From positions 26,616,186-26,680,185 of the forward strand of contig OY804585.1 in the NCBI GenBank assembly GCA_963680875.1: a stretch of DNA of 64,000 bases. Direction: 5' to 3'. Numbering within the stretch: position 1 is the first letter of the stretch; every line of letters begins with the position of its first letter. Positions 47,174 through 56,728 of this stretch are shown one piece after another. The notes beneath the pieces were generated by a model. The model was given only the letters and a program-made list of their open reading frames with translations. It was not told where the DNA came from and did not search any database. The DNA is from Bathymodiolus brooksi. Its lineage: Eukaryota; Mollusca; Bivalvia; Mytilida; Modiolidae. The position numbers and the translations under genes were made by a program.

Positions 47174-47740
47174 CAGCCCCTACGTATCCATCACCTAGCA
47201 ATGGGGGCATAAAAATATCTAGCACCAAATATCATTTAAGCTGAAGTTTCTGACCTGATCTGACATTAACACCTTGAATTCACAGGTACTTGTGAACAGG
47301 ACACAGCATCCTCCCCCCTTTATACACCCTACCACCCCTTTTTTTTTGGCTTAGAAATATGTAAAACAGCAATAATATGCCGTTTTCTGATTGCACCAGT
47401 CGACTGATATGTATATAGAGATGCCGTTTTCTGATTGCATCAGTCGACTGATATGTATATATAGAGAAGGTATCTCATTTCAACATAATTTGCACGAAAA
47501 CTATGCTACCTGCTCGGGGAATCCCATGTCTAAATCAATAAAAATGCATCTACCTTTGAATTGGTGAGCACACTTCGTCTCCGCTAATATTCCTTTTTTT
47601 AAACGGTCGGCATTTTTCACGAAAATTTTCTTCTGAAACAAGAAATCCGACGAACTTTACATCGTATCTACAATTTTGGATTTCTAATCAACGGAAGTCT
47701 ACTATGGACAATAACTCTAATATGGCGGGTTACACTAATG
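47174..47740 (-). promoter_or_regulatory. possible ZnT1 promoter / first non-coding exon region
   Basis: The acceptor at 45,066-45,068 requires an upstream exon. This stretch is less AT-rich than its surroundings and on the - strand carries CACCAATTCAAAG|GTAGAT near 47,556, a weak donor candidate. A ~50-bp direct repeat (GCCGTTTTCTGATTGCA(C/T)CAG, GTCGACTGATATGTATATA) sits at 47,381-47,463. No metal-response element was confirmed by eye. The assignment is inference. Confidence 0.25.
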
Positions 47741-49970
47741 TCCTGAAAATTGACCTGAAATGTCCTGAAAATGTCCTGAAAAGTACATAAAGGCTTATAT
47801 CTTTTTTATTATCCAATGGATTGAGTTCAAATTTGAAAATCTTAAATACATTAGCATATATTTAACGAATATTGAAAAAAATAATTAAAAAAACATTTTT
47901 TAAGTGGAAATAATTTGACCTGAAAATTGTCATGAAATGTCCTGAAAAGTACATAAAGGTCTATATCTTTTTTATTATCCAATGGATTGAGTTCAAATTT
48001 GAAAATCTTAAATACATTAGCATATATTTAACGAATATTAAAAAAGAAATTAAAAAAAAATTTTTTTTGGTGGAAATAATTTGACCTGAAAATTGTCATG
48101 AAATGTCCTGAAAAGTACATAAAGGCCTATATCTTTTTTTTATTATCCAATGGATTGAGTTCAAATTTGAAAATGTTAAATACATTAGCATATATTTAAA
48201 GAATATATAAAAAAAACTTTTTTTTAGGTGGAAATAATTTGACCTGAAAATTGTCCTCTTTGTTATGATGCGATGGATTGAGTTCAAATGGGGAAATGTT
48301 ATAGGTATTAGCATATATTTAAAGAATATTTTTTTTTAAATGTTTATTTTTATAAATAATATGGCCTAGATCGACTGGAAATGCATGTTGGAAATGGACA
48401 AGTTGAAAAAGAAAACAGACTTACCAAAAGAAGTTTGGAAAAATATATCCCAATAAAAATACACCACACAGGAAAATCACACTGGGTTACATCGCTACAG
48501 GATAAAAAAGACGGTACAGTTTATGTTTTAGACAGTTACAGTAAAACTTTCACGCTTACACCATCTTTGGAGATTCAGCTGTTGGCTATTTATGGACAGG
48601 GGAAAACGAACTTGCTTATTAAACTACCTGAGGTCCAACAACAGACAAATGTTTATGATTGTGGGGTTTATGCTTTGGCAAACTTGGTTGAGTTTTGTTA
48701 GTGGTACATACAAAAATTAACGCACAAAAACACACATTACATTGAGAGGTATATGAGATCACATCTAATTGCATGTCTTGAGAAGGGCCATTTCTCCCCA
48801 TTTCCACAATCTACATCATCAAACACTGAGGTTGTCAAAGTATATACAAGGAAAATTGAATCTATTTGTTATTGTGGTAAACCTGATGTGTTCCAGAATA
48901 TGGTTGGATGTGAGGCAAAACGAGGTAGAGTTAAGTGCAGTAAATGGGTACACCAGAGTTGTTCAGGGTTTTCAGGGGATTGGTTTTGTGATGAACATCG
49001 TGACTGTTGATTCTGCTAAATGTATTGATATTTCAATTGTATCATTTTTAAATGAATGACATGTTGATGCTTAGAATTTTTAATTTTCTGTTTTATGTAT
49101 TTTTACTGAACTTGTGTCGTTTTTACATGTGAAATTAAGTAAAAATTAATTTATTATGTTTTCACATGTTTTACATGTTTGTGCATTGATTTTATATGAC
49201 TTATAAATGTATTATGTTTATTTATTAATGTAATTGTAACCATTCATTAAAAATAAAAACTGCCCAGCCCACCTGTCACTGTGTCTAGCCATGCCAGTCT
49301 AATTAAGGTAAAATCAAATTTAAACAAAGAGACCAATAAACAAACGTGAATATGTGTTGACAGTAATTAATAGCCAATTAAGAGGGGTATGGTTTTAAAA
49401 TCCTTCATAAGTCCATTTTTTCTTTCCATCAATTTTTGGCCTTTCTATTCTTCTGTTCTGTTCATTTTTATGTTCTCTAGCAATCTTTTAAGTTGTATTT
49501 TTATTGGGATATATTTTTCCAAACTTCTTTAGGCAAGTCTGTTTCCTTTTTCAGGTCAAATTATTTCCACCTAAAAAATAGTTTTTTTTATATATTTTTT
49601 TTAATATTCTTTAAATATATGCTAAGGTATAAAACATTTCCAAATTTGTACTCAATTCATTGGAAAATAAAAAAGATATAAGCCTTAATGTACTTTTCAG
49701 GACAAATTATTTCCACCTAAAAAATCATATATTTTTTTAAATATTCTTAAATAAATTAAGCTAATGTATTTAACATTTTCAAAGTTGAACTCAATCCATT
49801 GGTTAATAATTAAAAAAAAAGATATAGGCCTTAATGTACTTTTCAGGACATTTCATGACAATTTCCAGGTCAAATTATTTCCACCTAAAATTTTTTTTTT
49901 GTAATTTCTATTTTAATATTCGTTAAATATATGCTAATGTATTTAACATTTTCAAATTTGAACTCAATGT
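47741..49970 (+). mobile_element. element with inverted tandem-array ends around a Ulp1/PHD ORF
   Basis: Left array (47,741-48,345): ~3.5 units of ~160-168 bp, each with GTGGAAATAATTTGACCTGA, AAAGTACATAAAGGC, CCAATGGATTGAGTTCAAAT and ATTAGCATATATTTAA. Right array (49,545-49,970): ~2.7 units of the exact reverse complement (TCAGGTCAAATTATTTCCAC ... TTTGAACTCAATG). The ORF at 48,381-49,010 lies between. No transposase or clear target duplication is seen, so the outer ends are approximate. Confidence 0.7.
48381..49010 (+). pseudogene. Ulp1-like (C48) cysteine protease plus PHD finger, one in-frame TAG
   Basis: Frame 48,381-48,701 (106 codons) has a C48-type catalytic layout: His in GKSHWVTS (H34), Asp in VYVLDSYS (D51) and QQQTNVYDCGVYALAN with the nucleophile C94 and a nearby Gln. 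C48 proteases cleave SUMO or related tags. It stops at TAG 48,699-48,701, but the same frame stays open to 49,010. That second part has a C4HC3-like finger: CYCGKPDVFQNMVGC, then CSKWVHQSC and DWFCDEH, closest to the ING-type PHD, which reads H3 tails. One nonsense codon thus splits a protease-PHD protein. The upstream part of the protease fold is missing or lies in an unrecognised exon (TAG|ATCGAC just before). It is probably transposon cargo. Stop readthrough or an intron cannot be excluded. Confidence 0.7.
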
Positions 49971-50034
49971 CGGAGAGACGACCAGATGGACAAACGAACG
50001 AACGGACAGCAGAAGTCCTATATACCCCAATCTT

Positions 50035-50390
50035 TTTTTGGCGGAGGTATACAAATCCTATCAAAAATTAACTTTAGAAATTTAAAAAAAATCTACATAT
50101 CTTGTAAAAGTACCTTTTTTCCCTTTGATCCCTTTTCATATAAAAAAAACCCCAAATCATATCAGTCTATTTCGCTTTGTTTTCGTTGATTTCGTTTTAT
50201 TTCGTTTCGTTTTTGTTGATTTTCGTTTCGTTTCGCACTTTATAGGTACCCTAATTATCTTGGGTAAACCATGGAAATGCTGCATAAGTTTTTTTTCTAC
50301 TTTCCTTAGAACAATGTAAAATTTCAGTTAAGCAAAATATAATTTTAGTGCAAATTTAAAACTCAATGTTAAAAAATACAAAATGTGTAA
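50035..50390. other. repeat end and low-complexity tract
   Basis: 49,975-50,060 has CGACCAGATGGACAAACGAA and GGCGGAGGTATAC, the reverse of the CCGTCCGTC-type repeat end. 50,160-50,240 is a degenerate (TTTCG)n tract. No gene seen. Confidence 0.5.
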
Positions 50391-50660
50391 CTTACCACTT
50401 GAATCAAACTCTTCTATTTGTTCTGAAAACTCTGATAGATCTACATAATATATCTGTTCATGTAGTTTACTATATGTGCTTTAAAATTAATTTCACTTTC
50501 CCAAAATTAATTCTTGACAAAATGTCTCTTCAAAATTTTAAACTTCCAACTAGCTGTATCAGAAAGTATTTGTGCACAGTACACTGATCTGCACTCTGCT
50601 TTTTCCTACGTTCCGAGTGCAAAACTATTTAAAGGGTATAATTGCCACTCTACCATTTTT
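50390..50660 (-). other. promoter/first-exon-like module, copy 1
   Basis: On the - strand an open stretch reads LHEQIYYVDLSEFSEQIEEF and then DSSG up to a donor AAGTG|GTAAGTT at ~50,394. Upstream lies a block (GTGCAGATCAGTGTACTGTG and CGGAACGTAGGAAAAAGC) shared with copy 2 at 52,190. The product is not recognised and no downstream exon was found. Confidence 0.3.
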
Positions 50661-51999
50661 ATTCTTTAAAATGTATAAAAAAGTACATGAAATTAAATTA
50701 AACAGTAAATATTATTGTTGAATGGGTGGTGTGCAGTGGGAATACATGTATTTTAAAGAAAATATGATTTCTCAATTTTTTGTAATCAATTTTTCAAGAA
50801 AACATAAAACAATAAATTAACAGCAAATAGGAACTTCGCTTTACAAAACTGTTCACTACTTTTATTCAAGTTTATTGTTTATGATTCTCAGCATCTCCAC
50901 AAAGGAAAGCATTAGATGGCATCACCTACATGTACTTGGTTAACTGCTAAATACATGTACAAATGTACATGCATTAATTACAAATTGTACCATTTATAGA
51001 AGGATTCCAGAGTATGTACAGGTATATAACATTCCCATACAAACTATTTACGAACGAACACAATACAGAAAATGAATGGATGAATAACAAACAAATGAAA
51101 TAAACTTGAATCGTTCATATGAGCCAACAAATGACAGAATCATATACATTTTTGTATGTGCACGCTTCTAATGTTTGTATAGAAATACGCTTTTATTGTT
51201 TTTCTGACAAATGCTCTAATAGTTTGCTAGTATAGATGCAAGCTACAAACTTTGGTATAGACACACCCTTCTATCGTTTGTATACACAGACGCTCCTATG
51301 GTATGACAATATAACGTGACTGATTGCGACTGTGACATAACACATACATGTACATGTAGAAATCCTTTTTATTTTTTTTAATAAGAATATATTTATAAAT
51401 ACTAAATAGAATATTCTAAGAAAAGTTTGAAGATACCAAGGGGGAGGGGGTAATATTAATATCTTATTATAAAAATCAACAAATAACATTAACTGATGTT
51501 AAACGAAATAAAATTTATTTTATTTATTTATCTATTTGTTTGTTAAATCTTGTTCATTTCTTTCGTTATTTATTCATTGAAATACCTTTGTTGGGTTTGG
51601 AATGAATTTTTCCTCCGTATTTTGTGTCAGAACACCAAGACGTAAAATTTGAGTACAAAGCCAGCATCCAAAGCAAGGAAAACACACCGAAATAAGTTGT
51701 ATTAATGGAAAAGTAGAGGTGGATATTATAATGGCGGAGAGCCAGCGTCCACAGATGACCTAACCTAACCTAAACTAGAATAACTTGGTAGTTCGGATGA
51801 AATGACTTGAGCCTGGAGGCTAAAATAAGTGTTTTTTTAAAACATTTTCAAGTGACTGAAAATTCCTATGAAAAAAAATATCCTCAGTATGTTAATTTAG
51901 CATATATTTTTTATCATAAATGAATGATCCATTCATGAATATACCACGTGGGTTGCTATCATCTAATTCAGATTCATTCTTGAACACAATGTTAACTTA
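50661..51999. other. intergenic, no gene recognised
   Basis: Only AT-rich sequence; a CATACAAT/GTTTGTAT-rich stretch at 51,150-51,290 and a GAAGATACCAAGGGGGAGGG fragment near 51,429. Confidence 0.5.
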
Positions 52000-52345
52000 C
52001 CACTTCAAGGCACTTGTATCACAATCTTCACTAGAGTAAAGACTTCAGTATATCGATATATATTATTTCGGGATTTTTCTGGAAATTGCGACCGTATCTG
52101 TAGAATATTCTATATTTGTTTAATCTGTTGTAATTTAAACTATTGTTTCCATATGAATAAGAATAACGGAAGAAGAATAACTCTTAGCTTCCAACCATTA
52201 GTATCGGGGAAAAGATTTGTGCACACTGATCTGCACTCGGCCTTTTTCCCACGTTCTGTGCGCAAAACTATTCATATGATAGGTTGCTAAGGCGATCCAT
52301 AATTTACCACAACTGGGTATCGTTTTTTTCTAATAGATCTTTATT
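52000..52345 (-). other. promoter/first-exon-like module, copy 2
   Basis: Matches copy 1 over 52,186-52,285 (AGATTTGTGCACACTGATCT, GCACTCGGCCTTTTTCCCAC, GCGCAAAACTATT). It also has a - strand donor AAGTG|GTAAGTT at ~52,004. The coding-like part of copy 1 is not preserved: stops occur in every frame. Confidence 0.3.
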
Positions 52346-52576
52346 TTACACATTTCTCTTCAATGGTGATATTAAGTATACAAAGAAGATTTAATTAGCC
52401 AAAACCATAGAAAGTTAAATCAGCTGATTTGAAAACAAATTAGACATTTTTTTCTGTACCTTTCTTTTCGGAGAACATATATAGGGGACATAACTATGCT
52501 AAACTTCTTCTTTTATGAAAAACCACTCCACTGTCTGGAGAACCACTATGTAAATGTACTGAGTTCACACCGGTTT

Positions 52577-52815
52577 AATATGAAACCGGCACGGCCATGA
52601 ATGCTCGCGCATCTGAAAAATATCTGGCAATTTCACGCTCATCCAGTGCATCAAAAAGTGTCGAGATTTTTTGGGCCGAGATATATTGGGGACGACTTAT
52701 TTTTAGGGCCGAATCTAGTCTCATTCAATCGAGCTGTCGTTCCTTTATTGGAGTTATCGTTCCTTACGAAATCTCAAAAGTTAACTTCCGCGTAGAAACA
52801 AAAATTCTTGTCAGA
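52577..52815. repeat. direct repeat A (second copy at 53,236-53,452)
   Basis: Both start AATATGAAACCGGCACGGCC and contain AATGCTCGCGCATCTGAAAA, TTTTTTGGGCCGAGATATAT, GAATCTAGTCTCATTCAATC and TTAACTTCCGCGTAGAAAC. Copy 2 lacks ~18 bp. The overlapping short frames (80-109 aa) are not preserved as one protein between copies. Confidence 0.85.
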
Positions 52816-52819
52816 TTAA

Positions 52820-53090
52820 ATAAATTAAAAAATAAATGACTTTTATTACACACGGGTTCCGAGTTTCAGTGGTATCAGACGTACGAGAGAGGGTACGAGA
52901 CTTCAGGATCACCTTTGCGCTTTATGTTAAGAAGATCTTCATTAGTTGAGTGTGTTACCCGGAAACCGGTGTTTACAAAACGTAGAATTTTTTTTTCTTC
53001 GACAATATGTTCAGCCATGTTTGTTAAAAAATCCTAAGTACACATTTTATACCATAAAGAGCTCGCTTAAGCTCGCATATAATGAGTTTC
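52820..53090. repeat. direct repeat B (second copy at 55,690-55,978)
   Basis: Both contain ACTTTTATTACACACGGGTT, AGACGTACGAGAGAGGGTAC (or GG-variant), CTTCAGGATCAC, GAAACCGGTGTTTACAAA and TCAGCCATGTTTGTTAAAAA. The right copy has an extra GACGAGAGAGGGTAC. Same orientation. Confidence 0.85.
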
Positions 53091-53235
53091 GTGTTGAACA
53101 ATCTTTAGTTTTATTTGTAGTGTTTTGTAAACCATTGTTTATCCTTTTTATTTTGGCATTGCATTGTCTATCATTCAACTTGCGGTTTCTGGTACCCTTT
53201 GGTATCTTCAAACTTTCTTTTTGTTGAAATATATG

Positions 53236-53452
53236 ATAATATGAAACCGGCACGGCCTTGAATGCTCGCGCATCTGAAAATTATCTGGCAATTTCATCAA
53301 AAAGTGTCGAGATTTTTTGGGCCGAGATATATTGGGGATGACTTTTTTTTTAGGGCCGAATCTAGTCTCATTCAATCGAGCTGTCGTTCCTTTATTCGAG
53401 TTATCGTTCCTTACGAAATCTCAAAAGTTAACTTCCGCGTAGAAACAAAAAT
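53236..53452. repeat. direct repeat A, copy 2
   Basis: See the entry at 52,577. It follows the reverse transcriptase 3' flank on the - strand, so the order read on that strand is B', RT, A', B, A. Confidence 0.8.
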
Positions 53453-54144
53453 AATAAGGGTAATAACAAAATTACCGAACTCCGAACAATCTTACAAAGG
53501 GAAAGTCAAAACTCATAATTACTGGAATAAGCCATACACTATGATATCAACTGAAGCGTGTTTATCTAATCCAATTATGAATACTGATTAATCGTAACTA
53601 GTGTAAACAACCGATTGTTGCACTTTATTAATGGCGGACGATAGTAACGCCACCTAGCGACCACGAACGATAACTAGGTAATCAACGATTTCTGAAAACG
53701 TCTATAAACAGACAAAATCAGTCAACAACCGGAAAACTGTGAAAATCGTAATGACCCTGACTTGGTACAGGCATTTCTAAAGAAATGGTGTGTTGAATCA
53801 GATTGTAAGGCGCCAAACCTTCCGCTCTCATTACGGTTCAAAGGTTCCGGCTGTCACTATAACAGTATTTAAATACAGGAACAAAATAGGTAAAATAGTT
53901 GTCAAAGCAGTACCATATTCGGTGACGTAAATGTCAAAAATATTTTTACGTCACACATTGACAAAAAAAAATATATCCTTGACATTTTTTGACTTCTTTA
54001 TCTTTATACATTTTCACTATATGAAAATGCATCGCTTATAATTTTTTCTGCAGAGACGGAATATATTTCGACAAGATCTTGGTATCGGAATATAAACTTT
54101 TTAAGAGATCGAATAAGGCGAATCTTTTTATAGCCCTGGTCCAG

Positions 54145-55278
54145 TAGTCCGAGATTCATCTGTCGTTTAACGGCATTGATAATCTTGCTGTAGCCGTTCA
54201 ACGACAGAGGGTGATACATACGGAAACCATCAAATTTGCCTCACAGCCATAGTATCGGCACATTTCCACGTTTCGTGGCTATCGGATTTTATTTTCTATC
54301 ATAAACCTTATATAAATCGCTTCACCAATCATTTTTCTATTCATTCATAACCATCTTACCCTCAGAAAGTGGTGTTACACTCCATTACAGCACGATTTTG
54401 CCTTAGATCCTATTATTCCGCCATTTGACTTCCATTTTCGAATCTACACACGTGATCTCGCGATACTAACTGAATGATGACAGCAACGCATTGCATGATG
54501 GGAGCTAATTAATGCAGCGTGCCAAATTATTTGGAGCATTATTTGCATACGTAAACAACATTCAAATCACATGGAAGACGATACATTTAAGCGTATTCTG
54601 CAGGACAAACAGTCCATCTACAGATCAAAGAAGAGCAGAAGGAAATTATACAGAATGTGTTGGAAAGAAAAGATTCAATGGCAGAGTGTTACCAACGGGC
54701 TTCGGAAAGAGCATGTGTTACGTTCCCCCTTTTTGAAATTTTGTTTTTGGACAAGGTACTACATTTTTTTTTTTTTATGGTTATCTGTAATTCACTAAAT
54801 TTGTTGTTAAAATCATTACCAATCAATATAATCAACTGTATTAAATTTTATGTTAATTGTTCTGCCTTAACAGGCGCCTATGATTGGCAATACAAATATT
54901 TGTTTGTTTGTTTATATGCAAATTATCTCCCATGATACATTGCGGTAATCGTAGTTTTCTCGTAGTCACGTGACAAATGTTTGAAAAATGGAAGACAAAT
55001 GTCGAAATCATAGGTTCTAAGGCAAAATCGTGCTGTAATGGAGTGTAACACCACTTTCTGAGGGTAAGATGTTTATGAATGAATAGAAAAATGATTGGTG
55101 AAGCGATTTATATAAGGTTTATGATAGAAAATAAAATCCGATAGCCACGATACGTGGAAATGTGCTGACCCAGAGTTGGAGAAGCAAATCCGCTGTTTTC
55201 CGTATGTATCACCCTCTGTCGTTGAACGGCTACAGCAAGATTATCAATGCCGTTAAACGACAGAGGAATCTCGGACTA
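54145..55278 (+). mobile_element. foldback TIR element with 8-bp target duplication, carrying a RecQ-like start
   Basis: Ends TAGTCCGAGATTC and GAATCTCGGACTA are perfect complements, and the TIRs extend ~340 bp with high identity (54,145-54,510 versus 54,910-55,278). Each TIR has its own inner palindrome (CTGTCGTTTAACGGC / GCCGTTCAACGACAG). The direct repeat TGGTCCAG lies at 54,137-54,144 and 55,279-55,286. Deleting the element plus one repeat makes the interrupted RT frame continuous. Confidence 0.9.
54571..54757 (+). pseudogene. RecQ-like DNA helicase, N-terminal fragment (two frameshifts)
   Basis: From ATG 54,571 the frame reads MEDDTFKRILQDKQSI. The match then shifts to LQIKEEQKEIIQNVLERKDS (54,609-54,668) and shifts again to VLPTGFGKSMCYVPPF, a Walker A helicase motif with GFGKS. 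At least two single-base shifts separate these parts. The pattern KEEQ..ii..vL..kD.....PTGxGKS.cy..P is that of RecQ-like helicases. LDKG|GTACTA at the end could be an old donor. It lies alone between the long TIRs. Confidence 0.7.
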
Positions 55279-55689
55279 TGGTCCAGTAGCCTGTTTCTCA
55301 GATGAAGATGACGTTTCAGGAAATCAGAATAATTGCTACTGGCCCTTGCATAGCGAATCAATTGCGAGATGTAAACACCATATGCAGGAGAAGCTGGTAT
55401 ATTGCTGCACATGTTTGGAAAATTTATGATTTTAAAATTGAAGTCGTCCCGCTTATCATAAATTTTAGTACTGAGTTGACCACTGTCGTCAAATTCGAGG
55501 TATAAGTCCAAAAATGATGCGGACGAAGCTGTATCGGTGGTCTCTTTAACTTCCAGCTCTGGAGGATATATCAATGCAAGAAATTCTGCAAATCTAGAAT
55601 TATTGATAGATAAAACGTCATCAATATACCTGTATGTGAAATTAAAGGCTCTAGCCCCATGAATCTTCTTATCTTTAGACGAAATTTAA

Positions 55690-55978
55690 TAAATTAAAAA
55701 ATATCAATATAAGTAAAACAAGTTAACAAAATTACTTTTATTACACACGGGTTCCGGGTTTCAGTGGTATCGGACGTACGAGAGAGGGTACGAGACGAGA
55801 GAGGGTACGAGACTTCAGGATCACATTTGCACTTTATGAGTGTGTTAGTGTGTTACACGGAAACCGGTGTTTACAAAGCATCGATTTTTTTTTCTTCGAC
55901 AGTATGTTCAGCCATGTTTGTTAAAAAATCCTAAGTACACATTTTATACCATAAAGAGCTCGCTTAAGCTTGCATATT
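55690..55978. repeat. direct repeat B, copy 2
   Basis: See the entry at 52,820. It lies immediately upstream (on the - strand) of the truncated reverse transcriptase. Confidence 0.8.
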
Positions 55979-56129
55979 AACTTTTCGTTTTCCCATGTGA
56001 AAAAATAATGAAGAGTTTAAAATATTTTGTTTTCTTAATTTCCCAAATCATACTTTTTAGAATTTAAATAGCACTAGATAGACTTAGACATCAGGAACAA
56101 CTTATGTAAATCAAGTTCCAGTGGTAGGG

Positions 56130-56295
56130 TTGTTGTGTTTAACGCCACTTTCAACACTATTTCAGTTATATCATGGCGGTCAGTTTTATTGGTGAAGGAA
56201 GCCGAAGTAGTAGTACCCAGAAAACACACCTACCGGCAGCAGGTCATTGTCAATGACAAACTTTACCACATAATGTTGTATCTATGAATGTATAT
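56130..56295 (-). mobile_element. SINE-B partial copy
   Basis: GTTTAACGCCACTTTCAACA, CATGGCGGTCAGTTTTATTG, CAGCAGGTCATTGTCAATGA and TTTACCACATAATGTTGTAT. Head missing. Confidence 0.65.
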
Positions 56296-56728
56296 TTCTT
56301 CCACATACTATTTATTCTTACCAGAAAGAATATTATGATAATAAATATTCCACAGTCAAAATATTATGTAATTATTCTTCCTTATCCATAATATTTTATC
56401 CTTATTAGCAGAAGAAATTTTATGGAACATGCAACATAATAACTTTTCCAAGTGATCAAAACATTTAAATGACCCTGCTTGACCATGCAGTCACATGATT
56501 TACCTGAGTGATATTTGAACATGTACTTGTATATAAACAATGAATGGTGAGGAATATAATAAAAATGTTCAATACATTAATGAGAGAACGTACTCCATTG
56601 AAGGTAAGAATACATTAAACATTAGACGCATTCACAAATTGTACATCCTAATGAAAAAGTGTCGTTAATTTTGATAATAAACATGACCTGGATGAAATAT
56701 TATGAGTAGTCGTATAATATATTTTCCG

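Larger units (their letters stand above)
54004..55672 (-). pseudogene. reverse transcriptase C-terminal half, interrupted by a transposon
   Basis: On the - strand, 55,672-55,287 reads through FTYRYIDDVLSINN (the YxDD catalytic box near 55,620) and PASPAYGVYISQLIRYARAS to LRNRLLD. 54,136-54,004 then continues QGYKKIRLIRSLKKFIFRYQ and ends in ...SYSENV-stop. The two parts join in frame exactly at the ends of the insertion 54,145-55,278. The N-terminal fingers are missing (5' truncation). The SPAYGVYISQL motif is common in uncharacterised invertebrate RT proteins. Whether this is Penelope-like or another class is unclear; split direct repeats surround it. It is retroelement DNA with no sign of a virus. 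Confidence 0.75.

Noticed and set aside
47174..47740. Metal-response elements (MTF-1 sites) for the zinc transporter
   Set aside because: No clear TGCRCNC match found by eye near the presumed 5' end; only near-matches such as TGCACGA.
52597..53591. 80-109 codon frames in direct repeat A as genes
   Set aside because: The two repeat copies keep different frames and lengths and have no known domain; kept only as a repeat.
54004..54219. A 71-codon frame starting MYHPLSLNGY
   Set aside because: Its first third is the transposon TIR and the rest is the RT C-terminus; a chimera made by the insertion, not a gene.
54512..54935. Three overlapping frames taken as separate small proteins
   Set aside because: They are successive frames of one frameshifted RecQ-like fragment.
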